Source of the DNA: GCA-2708415 sp964353185
Lineage (GTDB): Bacteria; Pseudomonadota; Alphaproteobacteria; Micavibrionales; Micavibrionaceae
Direction: 5' to 3'
DNA length: 20,056 bases
NCBI GenBank assembly: GCA_964353185.1
Contig: CAYGUV010000020.1
Coordinates: 1 to 20,056 of the forward strand
Made by a program: the position numbers and the translations under genes. The notes beneath the pieces were generated by a model that did not search any database, was not told the DNA's origin, and saw only the letters and a list, made by a program, of their open reading frames with translations. Shown here piece by piece: positions 7,743 through 14,477 of the stretch (position 1 is its first letter; every line of letters starts with the position of its first letter).

Positions 7743-8546
7743 TTACTTTTCTTTAGTGTCGTGAATATAACTTATCTTATTCTTACGTTGCAAAGGTTTG
7801 GGAACATACTTAATTCCCTTAAATATTAATTTAATGGCCTGATAATGTATTAGAAAAATAGCCTTAAAAGTTACAAGTGGATATAAACAAAATGCTTTTG
7901 CTGCCGTTTTTTTTGACAAATCGGCCCAATTGCCAGTCACAGACGTTAATAATAACGTCTCCGTGTCATCATCTAAATGATTAATCCATATCCCAATTTT
8001 ACTGTTTGTTAGACTAAATCTAAACTCATAGGTTCCTTCCCGCTTTATAAAGGGGGAAACATGAAATAATTTTTGACCTGTAATTATATCGCCATCTTGA
8101 ATGATTTCGCCATTTTGGGGACTGCATAAATAACTATGCGTTTCACCAAAGGTGTTATTTACCTCACAAATCACGCTACGCAAATTTTGATTTTTATCGT
8201 AACAGCAAAAAAAGCTAACGGGATTAAAGACATAGCCAAAAACCCGTGGCATGGTGATAAGAAAAATTTCACCATCTGGTTTTTCTTCCCCGCATTCTTC
8301 AAAAATATCATCAACCCATTGAGTCAGGGGCGTATCGTTTCGATATCCATGATCTTTTAAATAAAATGATAACAGCCCAAATCGATTAAATTTTAAATAG
8401 GTGTTTTCGATGTCCTGATTTATTTTTGATAGGGGCAGGGATAGATAATAAATTTTATACTTAAATTTATTCACTTTTGGCTTCACGCGTTTGTGCATGA
8501 CATCCCCAAAAATAAATTGTGGTTGAGTTAAAAAATTTAAGCCCAT
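7743..8546 (-). CDS. DUF1365 family protein
   Basis: 267 residues from the ATG at 8546; a TTG at 8579 would extend it further into the upstream gene and is not needed. Family marks: HKRVKPKVNKFKYKIYYL near the N-terminus, FYLKDHGYRND, MPRVFGYVFNPVSFFCCYD, and ICEVNNTFGETHSYL followed by HVSPF. DUF1365 proteins are nearly always encoded between an FAD amine-oxidase-like gene and a CFA-synthase-like gene, exactly as here, and the three probably act on the same lipid. The biochemical role is not established to my knowledge. The start overlaps the FAD gene by ten bases, which suggests translational coupling. Confidence 0.9.
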   Translation of the reverse strand: MGLNFLTQPQFIFGDVMHKRVKPKVNKFKYKIYYLSLPLSKINQDIENTYLKFNRFGLLSFYLKDHGYRNDTPLTQWVDDIFEECGEEKPDGEIFLITMPRVFGYVFNPVSFFCCYDKNQNLRSVICEVNNTFGETHSYLCSPQNGEIIQDGDIITGQKLFHVSPFIKREGTYEFRFSLTNSKIGIWINHLDDDTETLLLTSVTGNWADLSKKTAAKAFCLYPLVTFKAIFLIHYQAIKLIFKGIKYVPKPLQRKNKISYIHDTKEK

Positions 8547-9945
8547 GGTAATTGAACACCCATTGTTTCTAAGGCCCAAACACTGCTCAACAAACCATCT
8601 TCATGAAATCCATATCGCTGATACGCCCCAACAAACCAAATATTATCGATACCTTGTATTGTATGTATTTTCTTTTGCGCCTCAATGGCGGGGCTGTCAA
8701 AAACAGGGTGTGTAAAATGATGCTGATCGTAAATTTTATTTGAATCTGGCACGGCCGCTGGATTTAAGGTCACTAAAACAGGCTGTTTCGTATTGATGGT
8801 TTGTAAATTATTCATCCAATAGGAAAGGGACACATTATCTGACTCATTATCCTTGTCCGCCAAATAGACCCAACTAGCCCAAAACTTTTTATGAGAGGGC
8901 ATAAAAGTTTGATCGCAATGCGCAACCACATGGTTATTTTGATACGTAAACGCACCCAAAATATCAACTTGTTCTGGCGTTGGGTTTTGTAAAATCTTCA
9001 GCGCGGTATCCGCATGACAGGCGAAAATAACCTCATCAAAAATTTGTTTATCACCATTATTAATAGTGATTTCAATTTTGCCTTCTTCAATGTTTTTGAC
9101 ATTGGTAATGGGACTATTCAGGTGGATTCGATCTTTATAGCCTGCCGTAATTTTTGAGACATATTCGCGGCTTCCGCCTGTGACGGTGTACCATTGCGGT
9201 TGGTCAAAGACCGTAAGCAACCCATGATTTTCGAAAAAGGTAATAAAACTACTGGCGGGGAAATCTTCGATTTTTTGGCTGGGCGTGCTCCAAATTGCTG
9301 CACCCATCGCTTGCAAGTAATAATCTTTAAACCATTGCCCCATCTTCATATGGTCCAATAAATCTTTAATGGTAAATTCGGGATTGGCTTTGGTAATTTT
9401 TAATGCGCTTCGGTTAAAACGCAAAATATCATAAATCATCTTAAGGTATTTGGGGCGGATCAAATTCTTTGGGCTTAACATGCTATAACTACAATATTCT
9501 AACCATCCGTTTGAAATATCTACGCCAAAGGACATATCACTTTTTTCGGTTTGAACGCCCAAATGCTCAAACAACGCAACCAAATGCGGGTAATTACGGT
9601 GATTAAAAACAATAAATCCAGTATCCACGGGGTGTTTGATCCCATCTTCGGTAATTTCTATCGTACGGCTATGCCCACCAATATAACTATCAGCTTCAAA
9701 AACGGATATATCATGTCCCGCCCGATGCAGCGCATAAGCCATGCCCATGCCCGAAATTCCNNNNNNNNNNNNNNNNNNNNNNNNNNNNNNNNNNNNNNNN
9801 NNNNNNNNNNNNNNNNNNNNNNNNNNNNNNNNNNNNNNNNNNNNNNNNNNNNNNNNNNNNATATATCATGTCCCGCCCGATGCAGCGCATAAGCCATGCC
9901 CATGCCCGAAATTCCCGAACCGATAATCGCAATTTTTTTAGACAT
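8537..9945 (-). CDS. FAD-dependent amine-oxidase-like oxidoreductase, interrupted by an assembly gap
   Basis: The gene starts at 9945 (MSKKIAIIGSGISGMGMA) and is broken by the N run at 9761-9860. The 55 bases before the gap (9706-9760) are identical to the 55 after it (9861-9915). If the overlap is collapsed, the reading frame continues without a break and gives a 417-residue protein, a normal length for this family. Visible marks: dinucleotide-binding GSGISGMG near residue 9, an acidic residue ending the second strand (SVFEAD), the GGHSRTI FAD loop, GGSREYV, and a C-terminal FVGAYQRYGFHEDGLLSSVWA that closes the FAD site. Homologues sit with DUF1365 and CFA-like genes and probably oxidise or desaturate an acyl chain. 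It is the first gene of the operon. Confidence 0.88.
9706..9915. repeat. 55-bp direct repeat flanking an N gap (scaffolding artefact)
   Basis: The segments 9706-9760 and 9861-9915 are identical over 55 bases and are separated by exactly 100 N. Round-number gaps of 100 N are placeholders, and 55 is a common k-mer size at which de Bruijn graph contigs overlap. Removing one copy plus the gap (155 bases) restores an intact gene. A real tandem duplication is not excluded, but it would break the gene. Confidence 0.92.
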
Positions 9946-10076
9946 ACTTAATTTTTCGCTGGCTTTTTATAAAACGTTACGATACAAAAGCATATTCCCT
10001 TCACTATAGGAACTAAAAAAGCTCAAGCGGGCTCTACGAACCTATGGTCAAAGGACAAAATTAAAAGGATATAAAT

Positions 10077-10274
10077 ATGCCAAAAACAAACCCGATACAA
10101 TTTATCGAACAAGTCAAAACAGAGACAAAGAAAATCTCTTGGCCAACCCGTAAAGAAACAATCACATCAACGATTGCGGTCTTTATAATGGTAACACTCG
10201 CATCATTATTTCTATTTTTTGCGGATCAAATTTTGGCGTTTATCGTAAACTTCATCCTCGATTTTGGTAATTAA
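10077..10274 (+). CDS. secE: Preprotein translocase subunit SecE
   Basis: 65 residues, the short form usual outside enterobacteria. It holds the SecE signature FIEQVKTETKKISWPTRKE (about residues 9-27), an amphipathic helix lying on the membrane, followed by one membrane helix (about 30-58). SecE clamps SecY in the translocon of the inner membrane. A good AAAAGGA lies seven bases upstream of the ATG. It is followed by nusG after 74 bases, the universal order. No tRNA-Trp or tuf gene precedes it, unlike many relatives; the FAD operon diverges instead. Confidence 0.95.
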   Translation: MPKTNPIQFIEQVKTETKKISWPTRKETITSTIAVFIMVTLASLFLFFADQILAFIVNFILDFGN

Positions 10275-10348
10275 AAAATAAAGAATAATGCGGCCAAGTC
10301 GGGCTTACTCTGACAAAGGCAAAATAAAAACAAAAAAGGAATATTAAA

Positions 10349-10879
10349 ATGGCAATGCGCTGGTACGTTCTACATGTTTACTCTGGTTATGAAACAAAAG
10401 TTAAAGAAGCAATCGAAGAAAAAGCCCGTAAATTAAAGCTTCAAGATTATTTGGGTGAGATCATGGTGCCTACCGAAGAAGTGGTTGAAGTAAAACGCGG
10501 TAAAAAAGTTAATTCTGAGCGTAAATTCTTCCCAGGGTACGTTCTGATCAAACTGGACCTGAATGACCAAGTTTGGCACATGGTGAAAGATACACCAAAA
10601 GTCACGGACTTCTTGGGTGCAAATAACAAGCCTGCGCCTGTTTCCCAACGTGAAGCAGAAGCACTGATGAAACAAATTCAAGAAGGTGTCGACAGCCCAC
10701 GCCCATCTATCACCTTTGATATTGGTGAAGAAGTCAAAGTGGCCGATGGCCCATTCGCATCGTTTAACGGTATTGTCGAAGAAGTTGACGAAGATAAAGG
10801 AAAACTCAAAGTTTCTGTTTCTATCTTTGGCCGTGCAACGCCCGTTGAATTGGACTACGCGCAAGTCGAAAAACAGTAA
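10349..10879 (+). CDS. nusG: Transcription termination/antitermination factor NusG
   Basis: 176 residues, normal for NusG. The NGN domain (about 1-115) begins MRWYVLHVYSGYE and contains the FFPGYVLIKLDL block that binds the RNA polymerase clamp. The KOW domain (about 124-176) contains VKVADGPFASFNGIVEEVDEDKGKLKVSVSIFGRATPVELDY, the part that contacts Rho and ribosomal protein S10. AAAAAAGGA lies upstream of the chosen ATG; the Met at codon 3 is an alternative start. It is co-transcribed with secE and followed by an intrinsic terminator. Confidence 0.97.
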   Translation: MAMRWYVLHVYSGYETKVKEAIEEKARKLKLQDYLGEIMVPTEEVVEVKRGKKVNSERKFFPGYVLIKLDLNDQVWHMVKDTPKVTDFLGANNKPAPVSQREAEALMKQIQEGVDSPRPSITFDIGEEVKVADGPFASFNGIVEEVDEDKGKLKVSVSIFGRATPVELDYAQVEKQ

Positions 10880-10906
10880 TTTTTAAAGATAAATGTAATT
10901 TTTAAG

Positions 10907-10935
10907 AAGCCCTGCATTATATGTGGGGCTTTTTT
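10907..10935 (+). terminator. Intrinsic terminator after nusG
   Basis: Stem AAGCCC (10907-10912) pairs with GGGCTT (10926-10931), with a 13-base loop, and runs into a tract of six T (10930-10935). It ends the secE-nusG transcript. Confidence 0.85.
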
Positions 10936-10937
10936 GC

Positions 10938-10965
10938 TTGATTTCCTTATCAAAACCGCTATAAC
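10938..10965 (+). promoter_or_regulatory. Promoter of the rplK-rplA transcript
   Basis: TTGATT (10938-10943), 16-base spacer, TATAAC (10960-10965). The same -10 hexamer and spacer length occur at the rplJ promoter. It starts directly after the nusG terminator and implies a leader of about 205 bases before rplK. Confidence 0.7.
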
Positions 10966-11042
10966 ACCCTCATAAATCCTGTGGAAAGTAGGGGTGTCAT
11001 TTATTAAGACCATTACATTCCGCTGCACCACGGGAGTAGTTT

Positions 11043-11062
11043 AACCTAGATATATTTAGGTT
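11043..11062 (+). promoter_or_regulatory. Hairpin in the rplK leader
   Basis: AACCTAGA (11043-11050) pairs with TTTAGGTT (11055-11062) around a TATA loop, with one G-U pair. Only four T follow, so it is not a strong terminator. Just upstream, at 11026-11036, the leader reads CACCACGGGAG, which resembles the GGGAG part of L1 binding sites; that link is a weak inference. Confidence 0.4.
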
Positions 11063-11092
11063 TTGGGGGCTATCTCAAAATTTAGTTATATC

Positions 11093-11137
11093 GGGCGAGT
11101 CGGGTAGCCCTTCTGTTTACAGAATGGCGTTTTAAAA
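11093..11137 (+). promoter_or_regulatory. Shared ribosomal leader element, copy in the rplK leader
   Basis: A GGGCG (11093-11097) is followed by a hairpin at 11107-11128: 5' arm GCC-C-TTCTG, loop TTTA, 3' arm CAGAA-T-GGC, with one C/T mismatch in the stem, and then TTTTAAAA (11130-11137). The same order of elements occurs in the rplJ leader at 14501-14541, with compensatory changes in two base pairs. It is probably a binding site on the mRNA for a regulatory protein. Confidence 0.6.
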
Positions 11138-11176
11138 AGCCTGACGAAGCCTCTTAAATATGCAAGGAGCTATAAA

Positions 11177-11608
11177 ATGGCAAAAAAAGTAACAGGTATG
11201 ATTAACCTGATTATCCCTGCAGGGATGGCAAACCCTGCTCCACCAGTTGGTCCAGCCTTGGGTCAACATGGTGTTAACATCAAAGCCTTCACTGATGAGT
11301 TTAACGCAAAAACAGGCGACATGGAAAAAGGTGTTCCTATTCCTGTTGTGATTTCTGTTTACGAAGATCGTTCATTCACATTTATCATGAAACAACCACC
11401 AAACAGTTATTTCATCTTAAAAGCATTGAAGCTAAAATCTGGATCAAACAATCCAGGAACAGAAGTCGCTGGTGTTTTGAAAAAATCACAAGTAAAACAA
11501 ATTGCTGAAGCGAAAATGGCTGACTTAAACGCCGTTAACATCGAAGGCGCAATGCGCATCATCGAAGGTTCAGCACGCTCAATGGGCGTAGAAATTGCGG
11601 AAGGATAA
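11177..11608 (+). CDS. rplK: 50S ribosomal protein L11
   Basis: 143 residues, standard length. The N-terminal domain has PAGMANPAPPVGPALGQHGVNI, the proline-rich loop that contacts the GTPase-associated region of 23S rRNA and thiostrepton. The C-terminal RNA-binding domain ends in IEGAMRIIEGSARSMGVEIAE. AAGGAG lies eight bases before the ATG. In the middle, MKQPPNSYFILKALKLKSGSNNPG replaces the more common MKTPPASxLLKKAAG region; the insertion and hydrophobic residues are typical of some alphaproteobacteria. The stop is four bases upstream of the rplA ATG, and its last codons contain the rplA Shine-Dalgarno. Confidence 0.97.
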   Translation: MAKKVTGMINLIIPAGMANPAPPVGPALGQHGVNIKAFTDEFNAKTGDMEKGVPIPVVISVYEDRSFTFIMKQPPNSYFILKALKLKSGSNNPGTEVAGVLKKSQVKQIAEAKMADLNAVNIEGAMRIIEGSARSMGVEIAEG

Positions 11609-11612
11609 TCAG

Positions 11613-12335
11613 ATGGCTAAAATTTCAAAACACTTAAAAGCAGCCGGCGAACAGTTCGATAAAGAAACTCTTTACACTGTAAAAGACGCTGTAAAAATGC
11701 TTAAAGAATTGGCGTCAAAACGCAAATTTGATGAAACATTTGATATCGCAATGAACTTGGGTATTGACCCTAAACACGCTGACCAACAGGTTCGTGGAAT
11801 GGTAACTTTACCAAACGGAACTGGCGCAACTGTGCGTGTTGCCGTTTTCGCCCGTGATGCAAAAGCAGACGAAGCGAAAAAAGCAGGCGCAGACATCGTT
11901 GGTGCAGAAGACTTGATGGATAAAATCAAGGCTGGCGAAATGGACTTTGACCGTGTTATTGCAACACCAGACATGATGCCTATCGTTGGTCAATTGGGTC
12001 AAATCTTGGGTCCAAAAGGGATGATGCCAAACCCTAAATTGGGTACCGTGACACCAGACGTTGTGAAAGCAGTGGAAGCAGCCAAAGGCGGCGCCATTGA
12101 ATTCCGCGCTGAAAAAGCGGGTCTTATCCATGCAGGTCTTGGTAAATCAAGCTTTGATGCGAAGAAGATTGAAGAAAATATTCTTTTCTTTATCGAAACA
12201 ATTCAAAAAGCCCGCCCCACAGGCGCGAAAGGGACTTTCATTAAGAAAATCACTCTTTCCACTACAATGGGCCCAGGTATCAAAATCGATATCGATTCTG
12301 CAACTGGTAAACAAGAAGCAGCAAAAGCAGCTTAA
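11613..12335 (+). CDS. rplA: 50S ribosomal protein L1
   Basis: 240 residues from the ATG at 11613 (MAKISKHLKAA), preceded by GGAAGGA at the end of rplK; a TTG at 11595 in the same frame is not needed. L1 forms the mobile stalk at the E site and in many bacteria represses its own operon by binding the leader mRNA. Family marks: RKFDETFDIAMNLGIDPKHADQ, RVAVFA, and the signature GQILGPKGMMPNPKLGTVT near residues 128-146. The C-terminus ends in an Ala/Lys-rich tail. An intrinsic terminator follows, so this gene ends the transcript and is not joined to rplJ as in most bacteria. Confidence 0.97.
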   Translation: MAKISKHLKAAGEQFDKETLYTVKDAVKMLKELASKRKFDETFDIAMNLGIDPKHADQQVRGMVTLPNGTGATVRVAVFARDAKADEAKKAGADIVGAEDLMDKIKAGEMDFDRVIATPDMMPIVGQLGQILGPKGMMPNPKLGTVTPDVVKAVEAAKGGAIEFRAEKAGLIHAGLGKSSFDAKKIEENILFFIETIQKARPTGAKGTFIKKITLSTTMGPGIKIDIDSATGKQEAAKAA

Positions 12336-12362
12336 TCGTAGGATCTAGATAATTTTAAGAAG

Positions 12363-12387
12363 CGCCCCATCGGGGGCGTTTTTTTTT
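12363..12387 (+). terminator. Intrinsic terminator after rplA
   Basis: CGCCCC (12363-12368), loop ATCG, GGGGCG (12373-12378), then nine T (12379-12387). It is strong in the plus direction. The minus-strand gene's stop codon lies in its T tract; read in reverse there is no T run, so it would not serve that gene. Confidence 0.93.
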
Positions 12388-12586
12388 AAGATTCACGTAA
12401 TTCTTCGCAAGCTGCCTCTTCTTCAGAGGTCATTGGCGAGACTTCAATGCATTTCTGGCGCAGCCGATAATCAGAATCATAGCCATGCGAACTCCATGTA
12501 TATATATCTAAAATGACGAACGGAAGCGCGGCAAAGATTATAACAGCAAATATAGTTATGATGTATTTTTTATTAATATTTATCAT
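12386..12586 (-). CDS. Small single-pass membrane protein
   Basis: 66 residues, not recognised. A Lys pair at 6-7 is followed by one hydrophobic helix (about 8-28), then a polar, acidic tail of about 38 residues with two Cys (46 and 60) and EEEAACEELRES at the end. The positive N-terminus predicts N-in topology with the tail in the periplasm, where the Cys pair could form a disulfide. The start overlaps the end of the SAA-like gene by 14 bases, so the two form an operon with translational coupling. A partner or protective role for the upstream protein is possible but unproven. No close parallel comes to mind, and a gene this small could be spurious, though overlap and topology argue for it. 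Confidence 0.6.
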   Translation of the reverse strand: MININKKYIITIFAVIIFAALPFVILDIYTWSSHGYDSDYRLRQKCIEVSPMTSEEEAACEELRES

Positions 12587-13142
12587 CTAATCCCTTGGGT
12601 CTATATATATGACAAGCAGCTTTAGCCGAGTGATAGCCTTTTGATTTTGCCGCTTTTCTACCAAACTTATTCGCTGTTTGATCTTCTTCTCCATCTTGAT
12701 ATTTATTCCAATACTTATCTTTTACTTCTTTAGCGTCACTTAAATTTCTGGCAATTAATTGCCCGCCCCAACCTCTTTCCGTGGCTTCATAATTTGCTAT
12801 ACAATGAAAATATTTATCTGCATCTTTCGTATTTGCTTCATTCATATTATCAAAATTTCTTTTAAAATCTTCAAAAGCATTACCTGCTTTTTTATCTTTT
12901 TTCAAATTGATTTGAATGTTGTTTTGAGTTTCTCCATCTGGATTAATGATACCATCTACTTTCAGTTTTTTATCTTTTTGGAAATTTTTAACAGATTTAA
13001 ATAAGTCTTCGTCTGGATAAGGCGATAAACCCGTTTCACTATCGTCATAATAACCTAATGCTGTAAGTGCAAATTTTAAATCCGCTGCGTCTTCTTTATT
13101 AACTCTATTGTTTCTAGATATTGTATCTTTTATTACAAACAT
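12573..13142 (-). CDS. Peptidoglycan-binding-like / serum amyloid A-like fusion protein
   Basis: 189 residues with a strong AGGAG upstream of the ATG. Residues about 15-78 match the peptidoglycan-binding-like three-helix domain of alphaproteobacterial proteins: DLKFALTALGYY, then LSPYPDEDLFKSVKNFQKD, then LKVDGIINPDGETQ. Residues about 88-189 resemble serum amyloid A. FEDFKRNFDNMNEAN is followed by DKYFH and NYEATERGWGG; then SDAKE, DQTANKFGR and a terminal YRPKGLDDKY. Against human SAA1 recalled from memory, about 23 of 51 residues are identical over an ungapped stretch (D92-D142 here), and both proteins end at the same KY. An insertion of about ten residues near 165-178 and two Cys (114, 177) are extra. 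No signal peptide is evident. The gene is more AT-rich than frmA beside it and interrupts the rpl block, so it may be acquired. Confidence 0.8.
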   Translation of the reverse strand: MFVIKDTISRNNRVNKEDAADLKFALTALGYYDDSETGLSPYPDEDLFKSVKNFQKDKKLKVDGIINPDGETQNNIQINLKKDKKAGNAFEDFKRNFDNMNEANTKDADKYFHCIANYEATERGWGGQLIARNLSDAKEVKDKYWNKYQDGEEDQTANKFGRKAAKSKGYHSAKAACHIYRPKGLDDKY

Positions 13143-13152
13143 GCTTTCTCCT

Positions 13153-13190
13153 ATAATTTAAAATAGGAATAATATCCTATTTTAAATTAT
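13153..13190. promoter_or_regulatory. Perfect 16-bp inverted repeat centred on the SAA-like gene's -10 box
   Basis: ATAATTTAAAATAGGA (13153-13168) and its exact reverse complement (13175-13190) are separated by six bases. On the minus strand those six bases are TATTAT, the -10 box of the promoter described separately. A repressor dimer here would block the promoter. A 38-bp AT-rich palindrome could also extrude as a cruciform. Confidence 0.75.
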
Positions 13191-13197
13191 TTATCAA
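13169..13197 (-). promoter_or_regulatory. Promoter of the SAA-like gene
   Basis: On the minus strand: TTGATA (13197-13192), 17-base spacer, TATTAT (13174-13169). This is close to the sigma-70 consensus with ideal spacing. The expected start near 13162 gives a 5' leader of about 20 bases carrying AGGAG. Confidence 0.7.
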
Positions 13198-13268
13198 TTA
13201 TATTTTTTGATTGTTCTTAATTACTGTATCGTTTAATTCTTAAATAAATTGAAGTAGAGAATAAACCC

Positions 13269-14375
13269 ATGAAAACACGCGCCGCCATTGCCTATAAAGC
13301 TGGAGAGCCTCTCGTCATTGATACCGTTGACTTAGAAGGGCCAAAGGAAGGCGAAGTCCTAATTGAAAACATGGCCACAGGCGTGTGTCACACCGACGCA
13401 TTTACCCTATCTGGTGAAGACCCCGAAGGGATTTTCCCCGCTATCCTTGGCCACGAAGGGGCGGGAATCGTGCGTGAAATTGGCGCGGGCGTGACGTCTG
13501 TTTCTGTTGGTGATCATATTATACCGCTTTATACACCAGAATGCCGTGAGTGTGATTTTTGTCTTAACCCTAAAACCAATCTCTGCCAAAAAATCCGTTC
13601 CACCCAAGGCGTGGGCTTAATGCCCGATGGCACTAGCCGTTTTTCCTTAGATGGTAAACCGCTGATGCATTATATGGGCACTTCAACATTTTCAAACTTT
13701 ACGGTTTTGCCTGAAATTGCGGTTGCTAAAGTGCGCAAAGATGCCCCATTTGAAAAAATTTGCTATATCGGGTGCGGTGTTACCACGGGCATTGGCGCGG
13801 TTGTCTTTGATGCCAAGGTCGAGGCAGGCTCAACTGTCGCTGTTTTTGGCTTGGGCGGTATCGGCCTGAATGTTATCCAAGGCGCAAAAATGGTTGGCGC
13901 CTCTAAAATCATCGGTATTGATATCAACCCTTCTAAGGTTGAGCTCGCCACAAAATTCGGCATGACCAATTTTATCAATCCCAAAGAAACACCCAATGTG
14001 GTGGAGGCCATATGCGATTTGACCAATGGCGGCGTTGATTATTCGTTCGAATGTATCGGTAATGTGGATGTGATGCGCAACGCGCTGGAATGCACGCATA
14101 AAGGCTGGGGGGAGAGCTTTATTATCGGCGTCGCAGGCGCGGGTAAGGAAATTTCAACCCGTCCATTCCAGTTGGTCACGGGACGTAAATGGGGCGGGTC
14201 TGCCTTTGGCGGGGCGCGGGGGCGCACAGACGTTCCCAAGATCGTAGATTGGTATATGGAAGGCAAGATTAACATTGATGATATGATTACCCACGTCATG
14301 CCGCTGGATGAAATAAATACCGCTTTTGATTTAATGCACGAAGGCAAAAGCATTCGCAGCGTCATAAAATATTAA
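13269..14375 (+). CDS. frmA: S-(hydroxymethyl)glutathione dehydrogenase / class III alcohol dehydrogenase
   Basis: 368 residues, full length. It oxidises the adduct of formaldehyde and glutathione with NAD; the cytosolic enzyme detoxifies formaldehyde and can also reduce S-nitrosoglutathione. Catalytic zinc ligands are Cys40 (GVCHTD), His62 with Glu63 (GHEGAG) and Cys169 (IGCGVTTG). Structural zinc ligands are Cys92, 95, 98 and 106. Arg110 in KIRSTQG is the class III residue that binds the glutathione carboxylate. The NAD fold has GLGGIG at 194-199 and Asp218. No frmR or frmB flanks it. It sits between rplA and rplJ, an unusual place, and its GC content is visibly higher than its neighbours. 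It diverges from the SAA-like gene; TTGTTC then TTAATT (13211-13238) is a weak promoter candidate. Confidence 0.95.
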   Translation: MKTRAAIAYKAGEPLVIDTVDLEGPKEGEVLIENMATGVCHTDAFTLSGEDPEGIFPAILGHEGAGIVREIGAGVTSVSVGDHIIPLYTPECRECDFCLNPKTNLCQKIRSTQGVGLMPDGTSRFSLDGKPLMHYMGTSTFSNFTVLPEIAVAKVRKDAPFEKICYIGCGVTTGIGAVVFDAKVEAGSTVAVFGLGGIGLNVIQGAKMVGASKIIGIDINPSKVELATKFGMTNFINPKETPNVVEAICDLTNGGVDYSFECIGNVDVMRNALECTHKGWGESFIIGVAGAGKEISTRPFQLVTGRKWGGSAFGGARGRTDVPKIVDWYMEGKINIDDMITHVMPLDEINTAFDLMHEGKSIRSVIKY

Positions 14376-14393
14376 AAAAAGTTATGAAACCCC

Positions 14394-14421
14394 TTGACGG
14401 GTCTCTCAAAATCCTTATAAC
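14394..14421 (+). promoter_or_regulatory. Promoter of the rplJ-rplL(-rpoB) transcript
   Basis: TTGACG (14394-14399), 16-base spacer, TATAAC (14416-14421). It is near consensus and has the same -10 and spacing as the rplK promoter. The implied leader is about 265 bases. Confidence 0.8.
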
Positions 14422-14477
14422 AACGGTAATTCTATCCAAGACCTTCGGCGCGTAAGCTTAATTTGCCGTTTGTAGAT

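Noticed and set aside
8547..8579. TTG start extending DUF1365 into the FAD gene
   Set aside because: The ATG at 8546 gives the family's usual N-terminus.
9551..9945. Several short open frames running through the N block
   Set aside because: They are created by the unknown bases and the repeated 55 bases; only the collapsed FAD gene is real.
9946..10076. tRNA-Trp or a clear promoter before secE
   Set aside because: No cloverleaf can be drawn, and no pair of boxes with proper spacing stands out on either strand.
10964..10997. ACACCC/GGGTGT inverted repeat as an RNA hairpin
   Set aside because: Its left arm overlaps the -10 box and lies before the expected transcript start.
11595..11612. TTG start for rplA inside rplK
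   Set aside because: The ATG at 11613 has a good Shine-Dalgarno and the standard L1 N-terminus.
13153..13190. Palindrome as a terminator or as an mRNA hairpin
   Set aside because: The promoter's expected start lies inside one arm, so the transcript does not contain the full repeat; a DNA operator fits better.
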